Notes under the pieces: model-generated | Databases searched by the model: none | Seen by the model: only the letters and a program-made list of their open reading frames with translations | Told to the model about the DNA's origin: nothing | In this document: positions 12,639 to 23,588 of the stretch, piece by piece | How the letters are laid out: each line of letters begins with the position of its first letter | Position numbering within the stretch: the first letter of the stretch is position 1 | Program-made: the position numbers and the translations under genes | Assembly (NCBI GenBank): GCA_015501055.1 | Contig: JADNYV010000149.1 | Coordinates: 28,819 to 92,818 of the forward strand | Source of the DNA: Mucidula mucida | Taxonomy: Eukaryota > Basidiomycota > Agaricomycetes > Agaricales > Physalacriaceae | DNA: 64,000 bases | Direction of reading: 5' to 3'

Positions 12639-13430
12639 TGACGATAAAGGGCGCCAAGGCCATGACGACAGCCTTACCGCCTTTATCTGGGTGATGACTC
12701 ATGCCCGGCAATAGATTGCCGCCGAGTCCTGACCGCGTTTCAGTCACATGGGCACGTATTTAAACTGGCGCTAGTTTTTTTAGACCTTCGTCTTGACGCC
12801 CATGTCCGGCGTCAAGCAGCAGCTCCTTGCCGTCTTGCTTTTCCTTTTGTTCACCCTCTTGACCATGCCCAAAGGTGAGCCTCCTCTTCCATTGCTTCCT
12901 TCCCGCCCTCTTTTCCTCCATCGCGTAGCCATCTTCAGCACCGTGGTTTTGTCGATAGCGGGCCGACCTTGAGCCTACTTCCAAAGCCCAGTGCTGGAGG
13001 TATCTTCACAGTGGCTTTAACCATGTTTCTGCTGCTCTGTCGTCAAGTGCAGGTGTTCTGACTTTCTTGGTTTAGAACCCGTCCGTTAAAGCGGTCCTCG
13101 TTAAGGCGGGAGCGACACGCTCAGGCCTCACCCTCCCTTTTGACGACGCCAAGGGGGGCCCGAAGGCAGTGCTTCGATATGATGTCAGCCTGCAAGGGGC
13201 TGGGCGCGTTGGGGATGGCGAAGTCGGGGCCGGGTCGCATGATGGATGGCACAGCAGGAGCATGGAGTTAACCGGCACAGCAACTTGGCTAGGACTTAGG
13301 GTGTTGGCAGGGTGAACGACAGTGTCCGTGCTCCTCCTTCAACTCAGAACCCCCCACTCCAACATCTTCTGCCCGCGCTCTGTCTATCAGGCAGGTGACA
13401 CTACCACTAGCATGTTCCCCGCAGATCTCA
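12639..13430. other. Little coding signal; possible 30-residue hydrophobic peptide
   Basis: Exons 12802-12874 and 12939-12958, joined across a GTGAGC...TTCAG intron, would encode a 30-residue peptide. It has a short basic start, then a LLAVLLFLLFTLL membrane segment and ends WFCR-stop. The frame and intron fit, but such a short ORF could be chance or the 3' end of a lost gene. The remainder to 13430 holds no frame I can support. Confidence 0.2.
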
Positions 13431-14300
13431 AAATCCACGTGAGGCATGTACTCTCCTACACTGTTCATTCCGTGCCCGAATACCGCCTCCACGTCCTCCA
13501 CACTCTCTGACATGTCCGAAGGTGCGTCAATCAACGGTTTGCGGCTCAACAGAGTTGAACATACCATTTAGGATATTATGGCTTTGCCTTAGGAGATGCA
13601 AGATGCTTCTATAATCAGTCAACGCAGCAATGCAGCTCTGTATCCGACCCCTCAATGCTCTTACACTCTGCGTTCATCAACCAAAGCTCAATGAGTCGGA
13701 GTCAGCCGCGCCTGGAACCTGATACTCAATTCGATTCAGACGGTAGTCGAGAGCCTGTAGCGCTTCTCAACGTGGAACGGGATCTCGTTAAATTCGGGAT
13801 GCAAAGCTTCTACAAAGGGTCTATCAGGTATGTACTCATGGTAAATACCCTTCAGCTAACAGCGGCCTCAGTTCATTGCCAAGACGCCCCGTAACGGAAG
13901 GAGCTTTACCACAGCCAGGCAGCGTCGTCAATGATGATGATCGGGGGGATGCCTTGGTTGTCAAAACGAAACGCCACAGCAGGTAAGCTCAGAGAATTTA
14001 GGCGCCTTCTACTGTTCGAAATTCTCTTCCTTCCTGATAAATCCATAGACACCCTTGTCTCACCGACATCACCGCACCGCCGGCATATGCCAAACATCGA
14101 GCTCGCCGACGACGTCAGGCTGCCATCTGACACCATACTCCTCCCATGCGTAGCCTTACAGCCCCTCTATTTATATACCGACGCTATTCTACACCTGTTT
14201 AACGGACTCGTTAGTATACCAGCATGCGTTATACAAAGTAACTTACGCTTGTACTACACATATGACAAAATAGACCGGTTTCTTTCGCTTCTGTAAGAAA
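13430..14300 (+). other. Repeat-like exon junction and unassigned ORFs
   Basis: An intron-like unit at 13522-13571 has the GTTGAACATACCATTTAG end seen near 3 and 9 kb. Downstream, open frames at 13655-13894 (79 aa) and 13931-14296 (121 aa) follow one another on the plus strand. The second contains a SIDTLVSP segment and Leu-rich C-terminus. Neither has a motif I recognise. They may be parts of one degenerate unit. Confidence 0.3.
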
Positions 14301-14855
14301 CTGCTAGTGCTCCGCAGCCAGAGGTAACAAAATGTGTTCTCCATAAAGTAACAAATGCAGCACGTTTCAAGGCCGCGCGATGGCGAGTCGAGAGGCGTCA
14401 TCTGTAATGTTGGCTAAGTCAGTAATAACTTGTTCGATGTCATTTTGATGAGCGTCCTTTCAGTGGCCTAAGTTGTTCCAGCGATGTCCGGAAGCACAAG
14501 AGTATAGTGCTGCAAGGTTCGAGCAATCAGAAGGCGTGGACAAAGTCAAGACTTACTGCGGCGTTGGATTCCTCTCCAAGCTCTTCAAAGAGACACGAAG
14601 TTCCGTACAGGGCGAGTACAGTGCCAAGCCGAGTAAACAAAAGAGGCTGCGATGAATGAGTCAGTGAGAAAGTGCTGCGCCAGGAGTCAAGTCGTCGACT
14701 AGTGTCGACATCTTTAATCTAGATGGCGATCGACAAGGAGACTGATACGAGTGAAGGCACAACTAGCCGATGGAGATGCAAGGTCTTGATTGGAGGTCGG
14801 AAACCCTGAAGGGAGGTCTGAAGGAAGGTAGGTCAGTAATCAACCAACGTAATAC
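14300..14855. other. No gene recognised
   Basis: One short plus-strand frame at 14473-14655 (60 aa, Lys/Ser-rich) is present without splice partners or a recognisable motif. Nothing else in this stretch stands out. Confidence 0.3.
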
Positions 14856-15150
14856 ATGGCGGGTGATGCTGACTACCGCCGCTCAGACTTGAAAGCTCTT
14901 GAAGTTTCGCCCATACAAGGCAGGAAGAGCCTTCAGAGCGCGAATAGCACAGCAACGTACCGCTTGCTCCTAGCCCGAAATTGTACCGCGGAATCAACGC
15001 TGAATTCTCTAGAGATCTCATTGCCATCAAGTTCCAAATTGGGTAAACGCAGTTCAAGTTTAAGTGTGGCGTCATTGCCGACTTGGAATGAGCAGTTCTG
15101 GCGGATGTTGAGCAGAATGCGGATGAGGGAAGTTGAACTCACCTTATTTC
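14856..15150 (-). repeat. Inverted copy of the 8.85-9.0-kb exon
   Basis: On the minus strand this stretch encodes a frame with NLELDGNEISREFSVDSAV followed by RARSKR and then GTACGTT. The plus-strand exon near 8840-8984 encodes SELDGDW, SSAVQLWTRKER and then GTACGTC. The agreement in order, frame and splice donor marks this as an inverted, diverged copy of the same repeat exon. Confidence 0.5.
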
Positions 15151-15687
15151 TTCAACGCCATAGTGATGACTACTTAATTGCAAGATTGACGTCGGGAGGC
15201 GGGTGATAGCAAGCTTCGGCTCCGGCTGGGCGAGGTGCGTGGGAAGGCGGCAGAATGGCGTCGATCTCAACATCGTGATGAGCCATCCTTTGTCCAGCTG
15301 GGCATCTTGACACCAGCCTCAAGGAGAATTTTCTAAGTATCGCGGAATTCAGCTGAAATCCCTCAGATCCAAATTGGCATCCGGGTCGTTCTCAGTTGCT
15401 CACCTGAGGTCTACGGAGTCGCGCTTTGACGACAGCACGTGTTCGGTGCGATGTGCGGTCCTCTTGAAGTGTTTGTTCATCAAACTTGGATCTGCATAAT
15501 GTGGGCGAGTGCGGCACAGAACTTGAAGGTAAATCTCACACTCTGAGTCCAAGCCTGAATCCGATGTCAAGATCACCAGAATGAGGCATTGCGTAGTATA
15601 TTTTAATTCATCAGGCCTACTACAAGTGACGCTTGAGTGAAAAATACATGATTACCACTACCACTTAAGAAATTCAGCATGCTAAAG
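15151..15687. other. No gene recognised
   Basis: No open frame with a recognisable product or a credible exon chain. A CCACTACCAC sequence at about 15655 resembles a CACTA-type end near the Tnp2 gene but lacks a matching partner. Confidence 0.3.
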
Positions 15688-15960
15688 TTAGCTGTCTCGT
15701 TCTTTGCGTTGCTCATTCAATCTTTTGCTCCGACGTACGCCTAGATGAGATCCTGCAGTGGAACTTCTACCCTTTTCTCCGCGAATTTGAAGGGATGTAC
15801 CCCAATTCCCCCGACGACGTTTTCGAGAGCCGTTGTCATCGTCAACATCGTCATCGTCAACATCATCATCATCATCGTTGTTCCTTCGTTTTTTAGGGTT
15901 CGGCAATGTGGGAGGAGGTGGTGGCAGGTTAGGAAAACTGTTCAAGGAGATGGGCGCCAT
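15688..15960 (-). CDS. Small low-complexity ORF next to the CACTA transposase
   Basis: A 90-codon frame starts MAPISLNSFPNLPPPPP, continues with an acidic Asp/Val run, and finishes with basic RRSKRLNEQRKER-type sequence. It begins 20 bp beyond the end of the transposase frame on the same strand. It may be a terminal exon of that gene or a separate small ORF; I see no clear splice joint. There is no domain. A nuclear protein is suggested only by the basic/acidic composition. Confidence 0.25.
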   Translation of the reverse strand: MAPISLNSFPNLPPPPPTLPNPKKRRNNDDDDDVDDDDVDDDNGSRKRRRGNWGTSLQIRGEKGRSSTAGSHLGVRRSKRLNEQRKERDS

Positions 15961-15979
15961 TTTCTAATGATATTAGCCA

Positions 15980-18900
15980 TTATTCAGCACGCTCAACAGA
16001 TAAGGCGCTCACAAAGCTGCGTGGAAGAATATGCAAGACCTCATATGTCTGTATCTCCATCTCGGTCACTACACAGGCGCAGAGCACTGCATCTCTGCCA
16101 GCAATATACAGTGCCTCTTCATCGCTTCGCTTGGTAAGGAAGCCTTGACCTAACTCGCGATACATATCGTATGGCAAGGCGTCCTTCGTCTGGAATAAAC
16201 GATATATCAAGAGGATTTCTCCTAATGGAGTTCGCAGGATATCGGTAATGTGACCAGCTCGGGGGGAAACACCACCATTAGAAGGATGGTTGATCAGAGC
16301 TTGGGTACCAGACGCGTTTTGTATCGAACATGCATACTCCCAGCTATCGATGATAACTTTTGGGAACCGCACGATATGGGATAGCGTACCCAAGGTCGGA
16401 GAGTGCGACTGTAAAATGATGCGCAAAGAGTCGTCGATAGGTACAACTATATGTTGGCCGTGCGCCCCATCCATAGCCTGAACGTCTTCACTGAGCATTC
16501 GTAAACCTAGATTTTGCTCAGTTCGGAGCTCTTCGTATTGCTCTATGAGGGACTGCGCCTTCGAAGTAACATCAGATTTAGTCCGAAGCAGCGCGGCAAG
16601 AGCTGCTGCTTCAGCATTATGATGCAAGAAAGACTTTTCGATTTCACCTAGTAAATGCATCCAGTTAGTAGTGTCAACTAGTACGTGTAAGATACACACG
16701 CACCATGATGCTTATTGGTATTCGTCATCTGCATCGTATAGTTCATACGTTCGAATCCTGGAGTTCGATAAGCATGTGATGGACCCATCGTTTCTAAAAA
16801 GTCGCCAAAATGAAGGGCTACGTGCTGTACAGGTTTGATATTAAAGTTCCTGTAGAGTTCTGTAACTTTTTGCAGGTAGCGATGACCGTGATCGTAGAAA
16901 GACTGTGCATGTGCTCCAGAGGAGCGCCGATTACTGGCCATAAGAACAGCATTCACAAGATCGAGGAAGTTGTGGAGCATGAACCGCCGTCTCGGTCCTT
17001 CCTCGCCCGGAGTATAGCCCCATATCCGAATAAGAGTAATAACCAAGTGAATGGTGCAGACGACGTTCCAAGCATCAGCGCTCAGTTTTCCGCGACCTGG
17101 GGTTCCCCAAGTTAACGGAGCCTTGTTGATCCCAAGAGGAAACTTAGACGCCTCGATATCCTTTCGAACCTCTAACATGAGAGATTTGCCCAAGACGTGA
17201 GTTGGGTGATCGGGCACCGCATTGTCGCCCATCTGACGTGATATTTAATGACAATTGCCTTGAAAATTGAATCCACGCACGTATTCGTATAATCGCTCCA
17301 CCAAGTCGGGCTTCCTATCGCTCGGATGAAAGTGTATATTCAGTTCCGTGCACCAATCCCGCAGTTCGTCTTTGCTAAACTTTGTCGCCAATATCGATTT
17401 ACCAAGCACCCCCTTCCTGAACTTCTCCTTCCAGTCGTCTATCTTCTTTAGACGAACATGTTCAGGGATAGGCTCTCTGCCCGGTCCCAAGGTGAACTTG
17501 CCTCTCTGATCACGTGGATCGCGCTGCGTGCCAAAGATGAAATTTGAGGGAGCAGGGGAGGTAGAGGCATCGCTGGGTTCAGTGGGAAAGGCGGACGTTC
17601 CAAGTTCTGAGGTGGTTCTGGCGCCCTCATCCTCGTCAGTGTCTTCGCCATCTTTGTTATCAGCAGTTGGGGCGGGAACTGAGTGTATGGGATTGTCTGA
17701 TGATTCCGAATGCTTCAGTTGTAATCGAGCATGCGGATGCTCACGCCTCTAAATTAGAGTTAGTTGGTGATGCAAAGAAATACTGTAAGACATACGAAGC
17801 TGTGGATTGTGCGTGCCAATGCGCCTTTCCTTCCACCAAAGGGCAGATCATTATCGAAGCAGATAGCTATCAACGCTTCGGGCCCAAGCCCTCTATGCGC
17901 TTGATACATGCCTCTGTACCCGAATCTAGACTGAGGCTGTTGATGATTTCCAGAGCTCTGAGAAGTTCTTTGTCCGATGGCCGAACAATACCAATATCCG
18001 GAGCAGTTCCATCCCCGCCGTCCACCTTGACGTTGATACCCCATATCACTCGACAATGCTCTTGGAACATGCCCAGTGGCCCAAAGTGCATTTCGTCAGG
18101 AACTACACCCTTGACAGCATTCCAGTACGGTAGACGGTTTAGAGAAGACCATCGCATGAAGGAGGCTTTGAATATCCTCTCCCTTTGACTGTCCGTTTCA
18201 GCTCCCTCCCATTCAGCGGCAGCCGCCCGCATCTCCTCCCAATTGCGCTTAGGCCAGGACGATTTGTCGATGTTATCGATATTTTGTATAGGAAGCGCAC
18301 ATGAGGTGCAGAAGCGCGATGAAGTGGAACTGCTGAAGCCGCCGACCTGTCGTGCTGCCAACATATCACAGATAACAAGGGCAATCGCGGCGCGTACATT
18401 ACGTCCATGTGGCATCTGATCAGTGCGCGTGAAGAAAACACCTTGCCAGAATTCAAGAAAATCGTCAACTAAGAGATCCAAGAAGTTGTTGACGCGATAC
18501 GTAGATGGATGGCCGGGAATAACTCCAACAAGATAGATATTCTCCGGCAGGTAGCGCAAATGGGGGGGGAGATTTAGGCAAACGAGGTATATAGCTGTGG
18601 ACGATCGAACCTGGAAAACAGTCATGACTATTCACCCAATGTTAATGTCGCACTAACCTGTTTAGACTCTTTTGATTGAAATGGATTGAATCCATCCATT
18701 CCCAGGCCAAATAAAAGTCTCAGTTCATCTCCAAGCGCGGAGCCCATGAACGAGCGTATTCCATCCTGATCCTTCCAGTCCCACCAGAACGGTGACTGCC
18801 AAATGTCATCCATGATATTCTCCTTCTGACATCGTTTGTACGCCTCTAGATGTTCCTCCATCCCGGGTACAGCCAGTAATCGGGCCAACCAATCTTTGAA

Positions 18901-19972
18901 GGAGCGATGATCGTACTTCAAGATGGGACTAGTGACCGTCCGTTGTTTTACTTCACGTTCCTTCCAGAGCGGCGCTCCACACATTCGCGATCCCGGGGTG
19001 TCCTGGTGCATGCATGTAGGCGGGTCGTTCGGTGCACAAGGGAGAGGATATAGCCTACAGCAATCCGGACAGCATAGGAACGTGCTAGTTTCCGGTTGTA
19101 ACCGATAATCGGAGACGAGTGTGGAAGGATCTTTGGGTAGTTGAGCAGCGTCCGCATGGTCAGCCTTCAGAGCTTCATTGTAACCAGTTGTGAGGAGCCT
19201 TATAGCACGGATCGGCATGTTGAAAAAGTACCGGACGATAAGTAGTGCAAAGGAGAAGATGCGAACAGGGTCTGGACGTGGTGGATAGGGAAGAAAGTAC
19301 TTGTCTAAGCAAAATGAGAATTTGAGCGAAAAACATGTCTTAAACAACACACCAGAGTTGAACGTATGGCCGATGTCTGATAAACACGCCGCCATTCTGA
19401 CTCCTTGACGGCGCCCATTTTCAGTAGTAGATTCGTAACTCGGGATTTCAAGACATCCACTGTAGCGCCGGACCTTCTAAGTGATGCAAGGCTAGCAATG
19501 CCTCATATAGCCGCCCCTCGATCTCCAGAAAGTCCCGATTACAAGGATCCTCAATTACCAGGCCGAAAAAGTCCTGCTCCTCATTGTCTAAGCGTCTAAT
19601 GTCACGATAAGAAAAGGGTGGGGCATCTGCTGTTCCAGCATTGACAAAGGTCAGACGCCACTCAACCACTGTCTCCAGCCGTTGTTGAATACCGTCCACA
19701 CGAGACTCTAAGCCCGTACCAATGGCAGGGTCAGCCATATGGGAAAAGGAGACGGTTGGGACATTGGAAGACTGCATGGATGGCGCGCTATTAGCCCTTT
19801 CACCGTCCAACCTCTTCTGGACAGTTTGGTGGTCCTGGTATGAGCTACGTGGAAGGAGACATCCGTGTTTCCAGTCGCCTGTAATCGGATCCTGATAGGT
19901 CAAAGACGCGCAATATGTCTCACATTGGCAGTGAGATACGCGCTTTCCCCGCTTTGGTTTCTCATCCATCAT
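15980..19972 (-). mobile_element. CACTA (EnSpm) element, Tnp2-family transposase gene
   Basis: On the minus strand a chain of frames (19972-19448, 19395-18628, 18625-17870, 17490-17245, 17232-16678, 16699-15980) forms an intron-containing gene. In order: a Cys-rich N-terminus (CQCETYC); a Cys/His cluster (CCPDCC...CAPNDPPTC); GLGMDGFNPF; NLPPHLRYLPENIYLVGVIPG-type sequence; MPHGRNVRAAIALVICDM; a possible SAP-like helix pair (DELRDWCTELN then DLVERLYEYV); and HNFLDLVNAV with HVALHFGDFLETMGPSH. The DGFNPF and NLPP...GVIPG blocks are hallmarks I recall of fungal Tnp2 transposases of CACTA transposons, which cut and paste DNA in the nucleus. Exon joints were not fully resolved and frame changes may include real damage. 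I could not find matching CACTA ends, so the boundaries given are those of the gene. Confidence 0.75.
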
Positions 19973-19984
19973 TCTAGTAGCCTG

Positions 19985-20560
19985 TATAACGAGATAGGAT
20001 TAAGAAACTAATAAACAACAATGCGACGCACCTGTACTGAATTGCTCTAGACAAGCAAGCAACACGTCACAGGGTCGGATTTGGATTCGGAGTCAGGTAA
20101 ATTATACCTGAGGCCCTTAGGCCATCCAAAATGTGAGCCAAAGAATCCGGATCACATGCCTTGCTTGTACAAAATCCTTGAAACTCGCTGCCGCAGCCTC
20201 TTAGAGATAACGGTGTTGTCGAAGCCTAAAATATTTGTATTTTCAGAGGTTCAGGTGATTCAAAAGTATTATTGTGCATGGTAGGCAAACAGGCATGTAA
20301 ATACAACAAGCATGTAAATACGAAGCAGATATAGTAATCATAGATAGTGCGTACAACCTTGAAACAAGGCAAGGGTAAATAACAGCTGCGGAACGGGGAC
20401 AGCAAACATCTTGTCGACTGCGTCGTTATCACGTTGTCATCGGTGTCGTCGCATTATTGTCCTGTCATCCTAGTCCTCGTATCAGTGGCTGGTTGACACG
20501 CAAGACAATCCAGCCCTCCATGTATGCCCGGTAGAGCCCCTTACCTTTCGAGATATGACA
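19985..20560. other. No gene recognised upstream of the Tnp2 gene
   Basis: This AT-richer stretch lies upstream of the transposase start. Two GCATGTAAATACAACAAGC-like repeats occur close together near 20293-20322. No credible coding frame is present. It may hold the 5' part of the CACTA element, but no terminal repeat could be defined. Confidence 0.3.
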
Positions 20561-20562
20561 CG

Positions 20563-20991
20563 CTATCTAAACACCGCGCCCCTCATCCCACCCAAAATGA
20601 ATATGACAGTGGTAAGAAAAATGGAATAGAACGTCCCAAGTGACGTCTTCGTGCTTCCACCGAGGCGAAGTTGAATGGGAATGGACAAGTTACGAAGACA
20701 ACGTCCCACACCAGTTCCAAGTAAAGGTGTCGTCTCCTTGCTTCCACCGGCGTGAAGCCAAATGAGACAGGACGCGTCATGACGACAACGCCCCCGAATG
20801 GCGTACACAAGGCGAGTATCATTCCAAGATCTGTTTGGAAGTGTCGGGGAGAGCTTGAAGAACGAATGGACATGGGGACTTACGACTTGAGAAAGTAGAC
20901 CCTGGGTGAGCGGCGACTGGCGGGCAAGGTCATCGAAGGACATAGTCCCGAGCCTGAGTTCACGGCGGGGTTGGTCCGTGTCTATAGTCAA
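20563..20991 (-). CDS. Unknown ORF with an internal duplication
   Basis: A 142-codon minus-strand frame starts MTIDTDQPRR. Its DNA contains two related units of about 95 bp (about 20635-20725 and 20727-20820), each with a CTTCCACCG.G.GAAG core. The overlapping frame at 20583-20873 shows the duplication as a repeated VEARRRHL. No known domain is visible. It may be a degenerate repeat with introns rather than a gene. Confidence 0.25.
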   Translation of the reverse strand: MTIDTDQPRRELRLGTMSFDDLARQSPLTQGLLSQVVSPHVHSFFKLSPTLPNRSWNDTRLVYAIRGRCRHDASCLIWLHAGGSKETTPLLGTGVGRCLRNLSIPIQLRLGGSTKTSLGTFYSIFLTTVIFILGGMRGAVFR

Positions 20992-21559
20992 GATTGGGAG
21001 TCGGGCAGGCTAAGAAGGAGCAGCGGCACGAACCGTGTAAGTTGGAAGCAAAGCCCGAACTTGGCCCGAACGGCCTATTCGAGGTCTAGCAAAAGGTTTG
21101 CGTGGCGAGTCTGTACGACCGGGTCCAATATGGTCGGCGGCGGCGTTCAGTCCAGAGAGGGCGGAAGGATATGCCGAAGTAGTATGGTGAAGGACGAGTC
21201 GAATTCCCGTGCAAGATGAGCATGCGAAACATGTAGAAAGAGTCGATGTCCCAAAAAGCCAGTCTAGCTGATGGGATAACTGCGCCATCGAGTTCGCCTC
21301 TTTCATCGTTGGTTTGAAGGCGCCAGAGGAACAGCAGTCATCACAGCATTTGCTCGCTGTTCGGATTCTTGAAAACCGACTGAGCGTGAATATATGATGA
21401 AAAAAAAGAGAACCCACCCAGTGCTGCTCGTCTAACGAAGTGAGTGTCTATTTCTCCTTCCCCGCTGTCTATCGCATGCAGCGAGACTATGCTCTGCGTG
21501 ACACTTGCTCTGTCGATGGCGCTGGAATAAAAAAGTGCTGCCTGCTTTGGCAGGGCTTA

Positions 21560-22249
21560 CACGGCGGTATTATGCGTCTGGTAGACAAGGAGGGCAGTCA
21601 CTACAACAGGGGAGAGGATGTATAGGAGAAGGGGACGGCACTGTGGTGATGGTTGGTAGAAGTTGGGTGGAAGACTCAGAGAGAAGCTCCGAACAGCGAT
21701 CAAGTGCTGCTCGGATCGCCGGTCCCGTCATCCGGCCCTTGTCGAACGCCGTACATAATCAACATCTTTGCCCTGCGGACGCTGATAGAACAGGCCCGGT
21801 CGAGGGACAAAACATTATATGTTGAGTTCCTAGAGATTTCTAACGTGTTCGCTGGAATGAACCATGCCTCGCTCTGGCTCAAACTCGCAGACGCTGGGTT
21901 GCCTGGAATATACTGGGTACGCACAGTGCTGTACGCGAAAATGATATATGTTGTGAAGGTCCGCGGCGGGATCTCTGAGGATTATAAGTCCTTGTATGGT
22001 GTCCTCATGGGCGATCCCGTGTCGCCGACCTTGTGGAACATCTTCCTCTGTACTTTCCAACTACCGGACAGACCAGATGACGCGTGTCTGCGGGGCGTTC
22101 ATGTATCTCACCTCGAACATGCCGACAACTTGGTTATTATTTCCGAATCCCGCGCTGGTCTACAGGCTCATCTCGATGTTCTCGATGTTCTCGCGTGCTG
22201 GTGTTGCGCAAATTTCCTTCAGGGTGAAAACGTTGCAACCGAGTCGTAA
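21560..22249 (+). pseudogene. Non-LTR-type reverse transcriptase fragment, catalytic residues changed
   Basis: The frame ending at 22249 carries the order of motifs of a fungal reverse transcriptase: TLYVEFLEISNVFAG (motif A, where an Asp after F is expected), HASLWLKLADAGLPG, GVLMGDPVSPTLWNIFL (motif B) and LEHADNLVIIS (motif C, where ADD is expected). Both metal-binding positions are therefore altered (Asp to Glu in A, second Asp to Asn in C). The agaric family I recall has FVDISNAF and LEQADD at these places. No endonuclease, RNase H or poly-A tail is seen. This is a dead fragment of a retroelement, possibly Tad1/LINE-like. Confidence 0.7.
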
Positions 22250-23115
22250 GAGACTGCTTGAAAGAACTTGGCTACTATGCATTGTGCATGAATATCTATA
22301 CCCCCTTGGCCTGTCTACTGATTCATGCCACTACGGCCTGAGTTTATACGGACAACTACAGGTTTCAGAAATATGACGCCACATGTATCTCGCAAACCTA
22401 GCTCGTACATACAGATAATCCCGTCCTCCGGATACTCATTGTTATCTATGTTTTCCATGATTAAGGATGAAAAGTCCTGGTCGAATTCCTCCATCAAAGA
22501 GACCTCAAAGTGCTGACTTTGGTCCACAACTGCCAGCTCAAGTTGAGATTCCACGTGGTCCTCGTACATGGCCCGATCCAGTTGAATTGCTGCACGTGCA
22601 AGATATTGAATTCGATTAGCATAGGTGTCTCGCAGTGCAAGTAAATGGCTCTCATCACTCTCGCCAAAGGCGCCCAGAAATGAAAGGACAGGAGCCAAGT
22701 CGCGGATGATTACGTCCACGGCAAAGGATACAACCGCCTCTGGATCCTTGTATTTGGATTGCGCGCGCGTTAGAGCGCGCCAGCGTGCGGCAACCCGTGG
22801 ATCATCTGATTATAAGCGTAGAACAAATTGTAAGCTTATGGGACGTACTAGTAGCGTATAGAGATGGACACGAGTCCATACTCGAGTATATTCGGACTCA
22901 TCGTATGAGTAACTCTTACCTCAAACCCAATACTCAAGACTCGAGTCTTCACTCGAGACTCTACTCGAATATCTACTCTACTCGAGAGTACTTCATGAGT
23001 CTCGAGTATTCGAGTACTCGAGTACGATCCGAGTATACTCGAGTATACTCACGTATCAGCAAGCAAATTCAAACATAAAGACAGTGAAGATTAAAGTAAG
23101 TAGGTCGTAAGTGTA

Positions 23116-23475
23116 TCAAGTTATATCCATATCAGTAGCATCCATATCAGTAGTATCCTGAGGTGAAGAAGCAGGCTTGCGCCGTCGAACCAAAACTACC
23201 TGCTCAATCGTTTCATAGAGATCATCGTCATCATCGTCAATCTCAACATCACCATCATGACCCGTGTCAAACTCTGAGACAGGATCCATACCATCGCGGA
23301 AATCAGAAAAGTCCATCTCCTCCGACTGTGCAACAGCCTTGCCCTTCCCCTTCCTCTTGGTCCACAAGTTCTCCTCAACATCATCCCCATCCTCGTCAAC
23401 CACCTCATCCTCGTCAACCACCTCGTCCTCCTCGACAACCTCATCCTCCTCGACAACCTCCTCGACAACCTCCAC
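23116..23475 (-). CDS. Acidic ORF inside hAT copy A
   Basis: The frame encodes a highly acidic Val-Glu-Glu-Asp repeat, then NLWTKRKGKGKAVAQSEEM, more Asp/Glu, and ends in TDMDATDMDIT. The counterpart in copy B is nearly identical at the protein level. There is no transposase domain. I infer that it is the C-terminal tail left after internal deletion of an autonomous hAT transposase, or a captured gene piece; the sequence does not decide. Confidence 0.5.
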   Translation of the reverse strand: MEVVEEVVEEDEVVEEDEVVDEDEVVDEDGDDVEENLWTKRKGKGKAVAQSEEMDFSDFRDGMDPVSEFDTGHDGDVEIDDDDDDLYETIEQVVLVRRRKPASSPQDTTDMDATDMDIT

Positions 23476-23499
23476 CTCTGAATCGTGTATAATGAATAT

Positions 23500-23588
23500 G
23501 CCCTTTTGGCGCAGTGGTTATACTCGTTGTTGTGCTGATGCACAGAAATGGCTGAGCTCCGTGGGTTCAATGCTCACGGGGTTCATTT
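23500..23588 (+). repeat. tRNA-derived (SINE-like) segment with A and B boxes
   Basis: TGGCGCAGTGG at 23507-23517 matches a Pol III A box, and GGTTCAATGCT at 23564-23574 resembles a B box within a short pairing arm (CCGTG/CACGG). The 5' end GCCCTTT does not pair with the 3' end, so it is not a tRNA gene. It lies in hAT copy A where copy B has a different 28-bp sequence, and an A-rich ATATATA stretch follows it. A tRNA-derived SINE fragment is the likeliest reading. Confidence 0.45.

Noticed and set aside
12802..12958. Confident call of a two-exon 30-residue membrane peptide
   Set aside because: The frame and splice sites fit, but it is too short to separate from chance; recorded only with low confidence.
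15656..20349. CACTA at 15656-15660 and TAGTG at 20345-20349 as the ends of the Tnp2 element
   Set aside because: Beyond five bases the two ends do not match and the 3-bp flanks (TAC and CGT) differ, so no TIR or target duplication supports them.
22859..23200. Telomere-like or CRISPR-like array of CTCGAGTA repeats
   Set aside because: The repeats are irregular, occur in both hAT copies next to the TIRs, and are explained as subterminal transposase-binding motifs.
23163..23492. Pro-rich ORF on the strand opposite the acidic hAT ORF
   Set aside because: It is the complement of the GAGGAGGTTGTCGA-type repeat and recurs as an antisense shadow in copy B.
23500..23588. Functional tRNA gene
   Set aside because: A and B boxes are present but the acceptor ends cannot pair and no clean anticodon arm forms.
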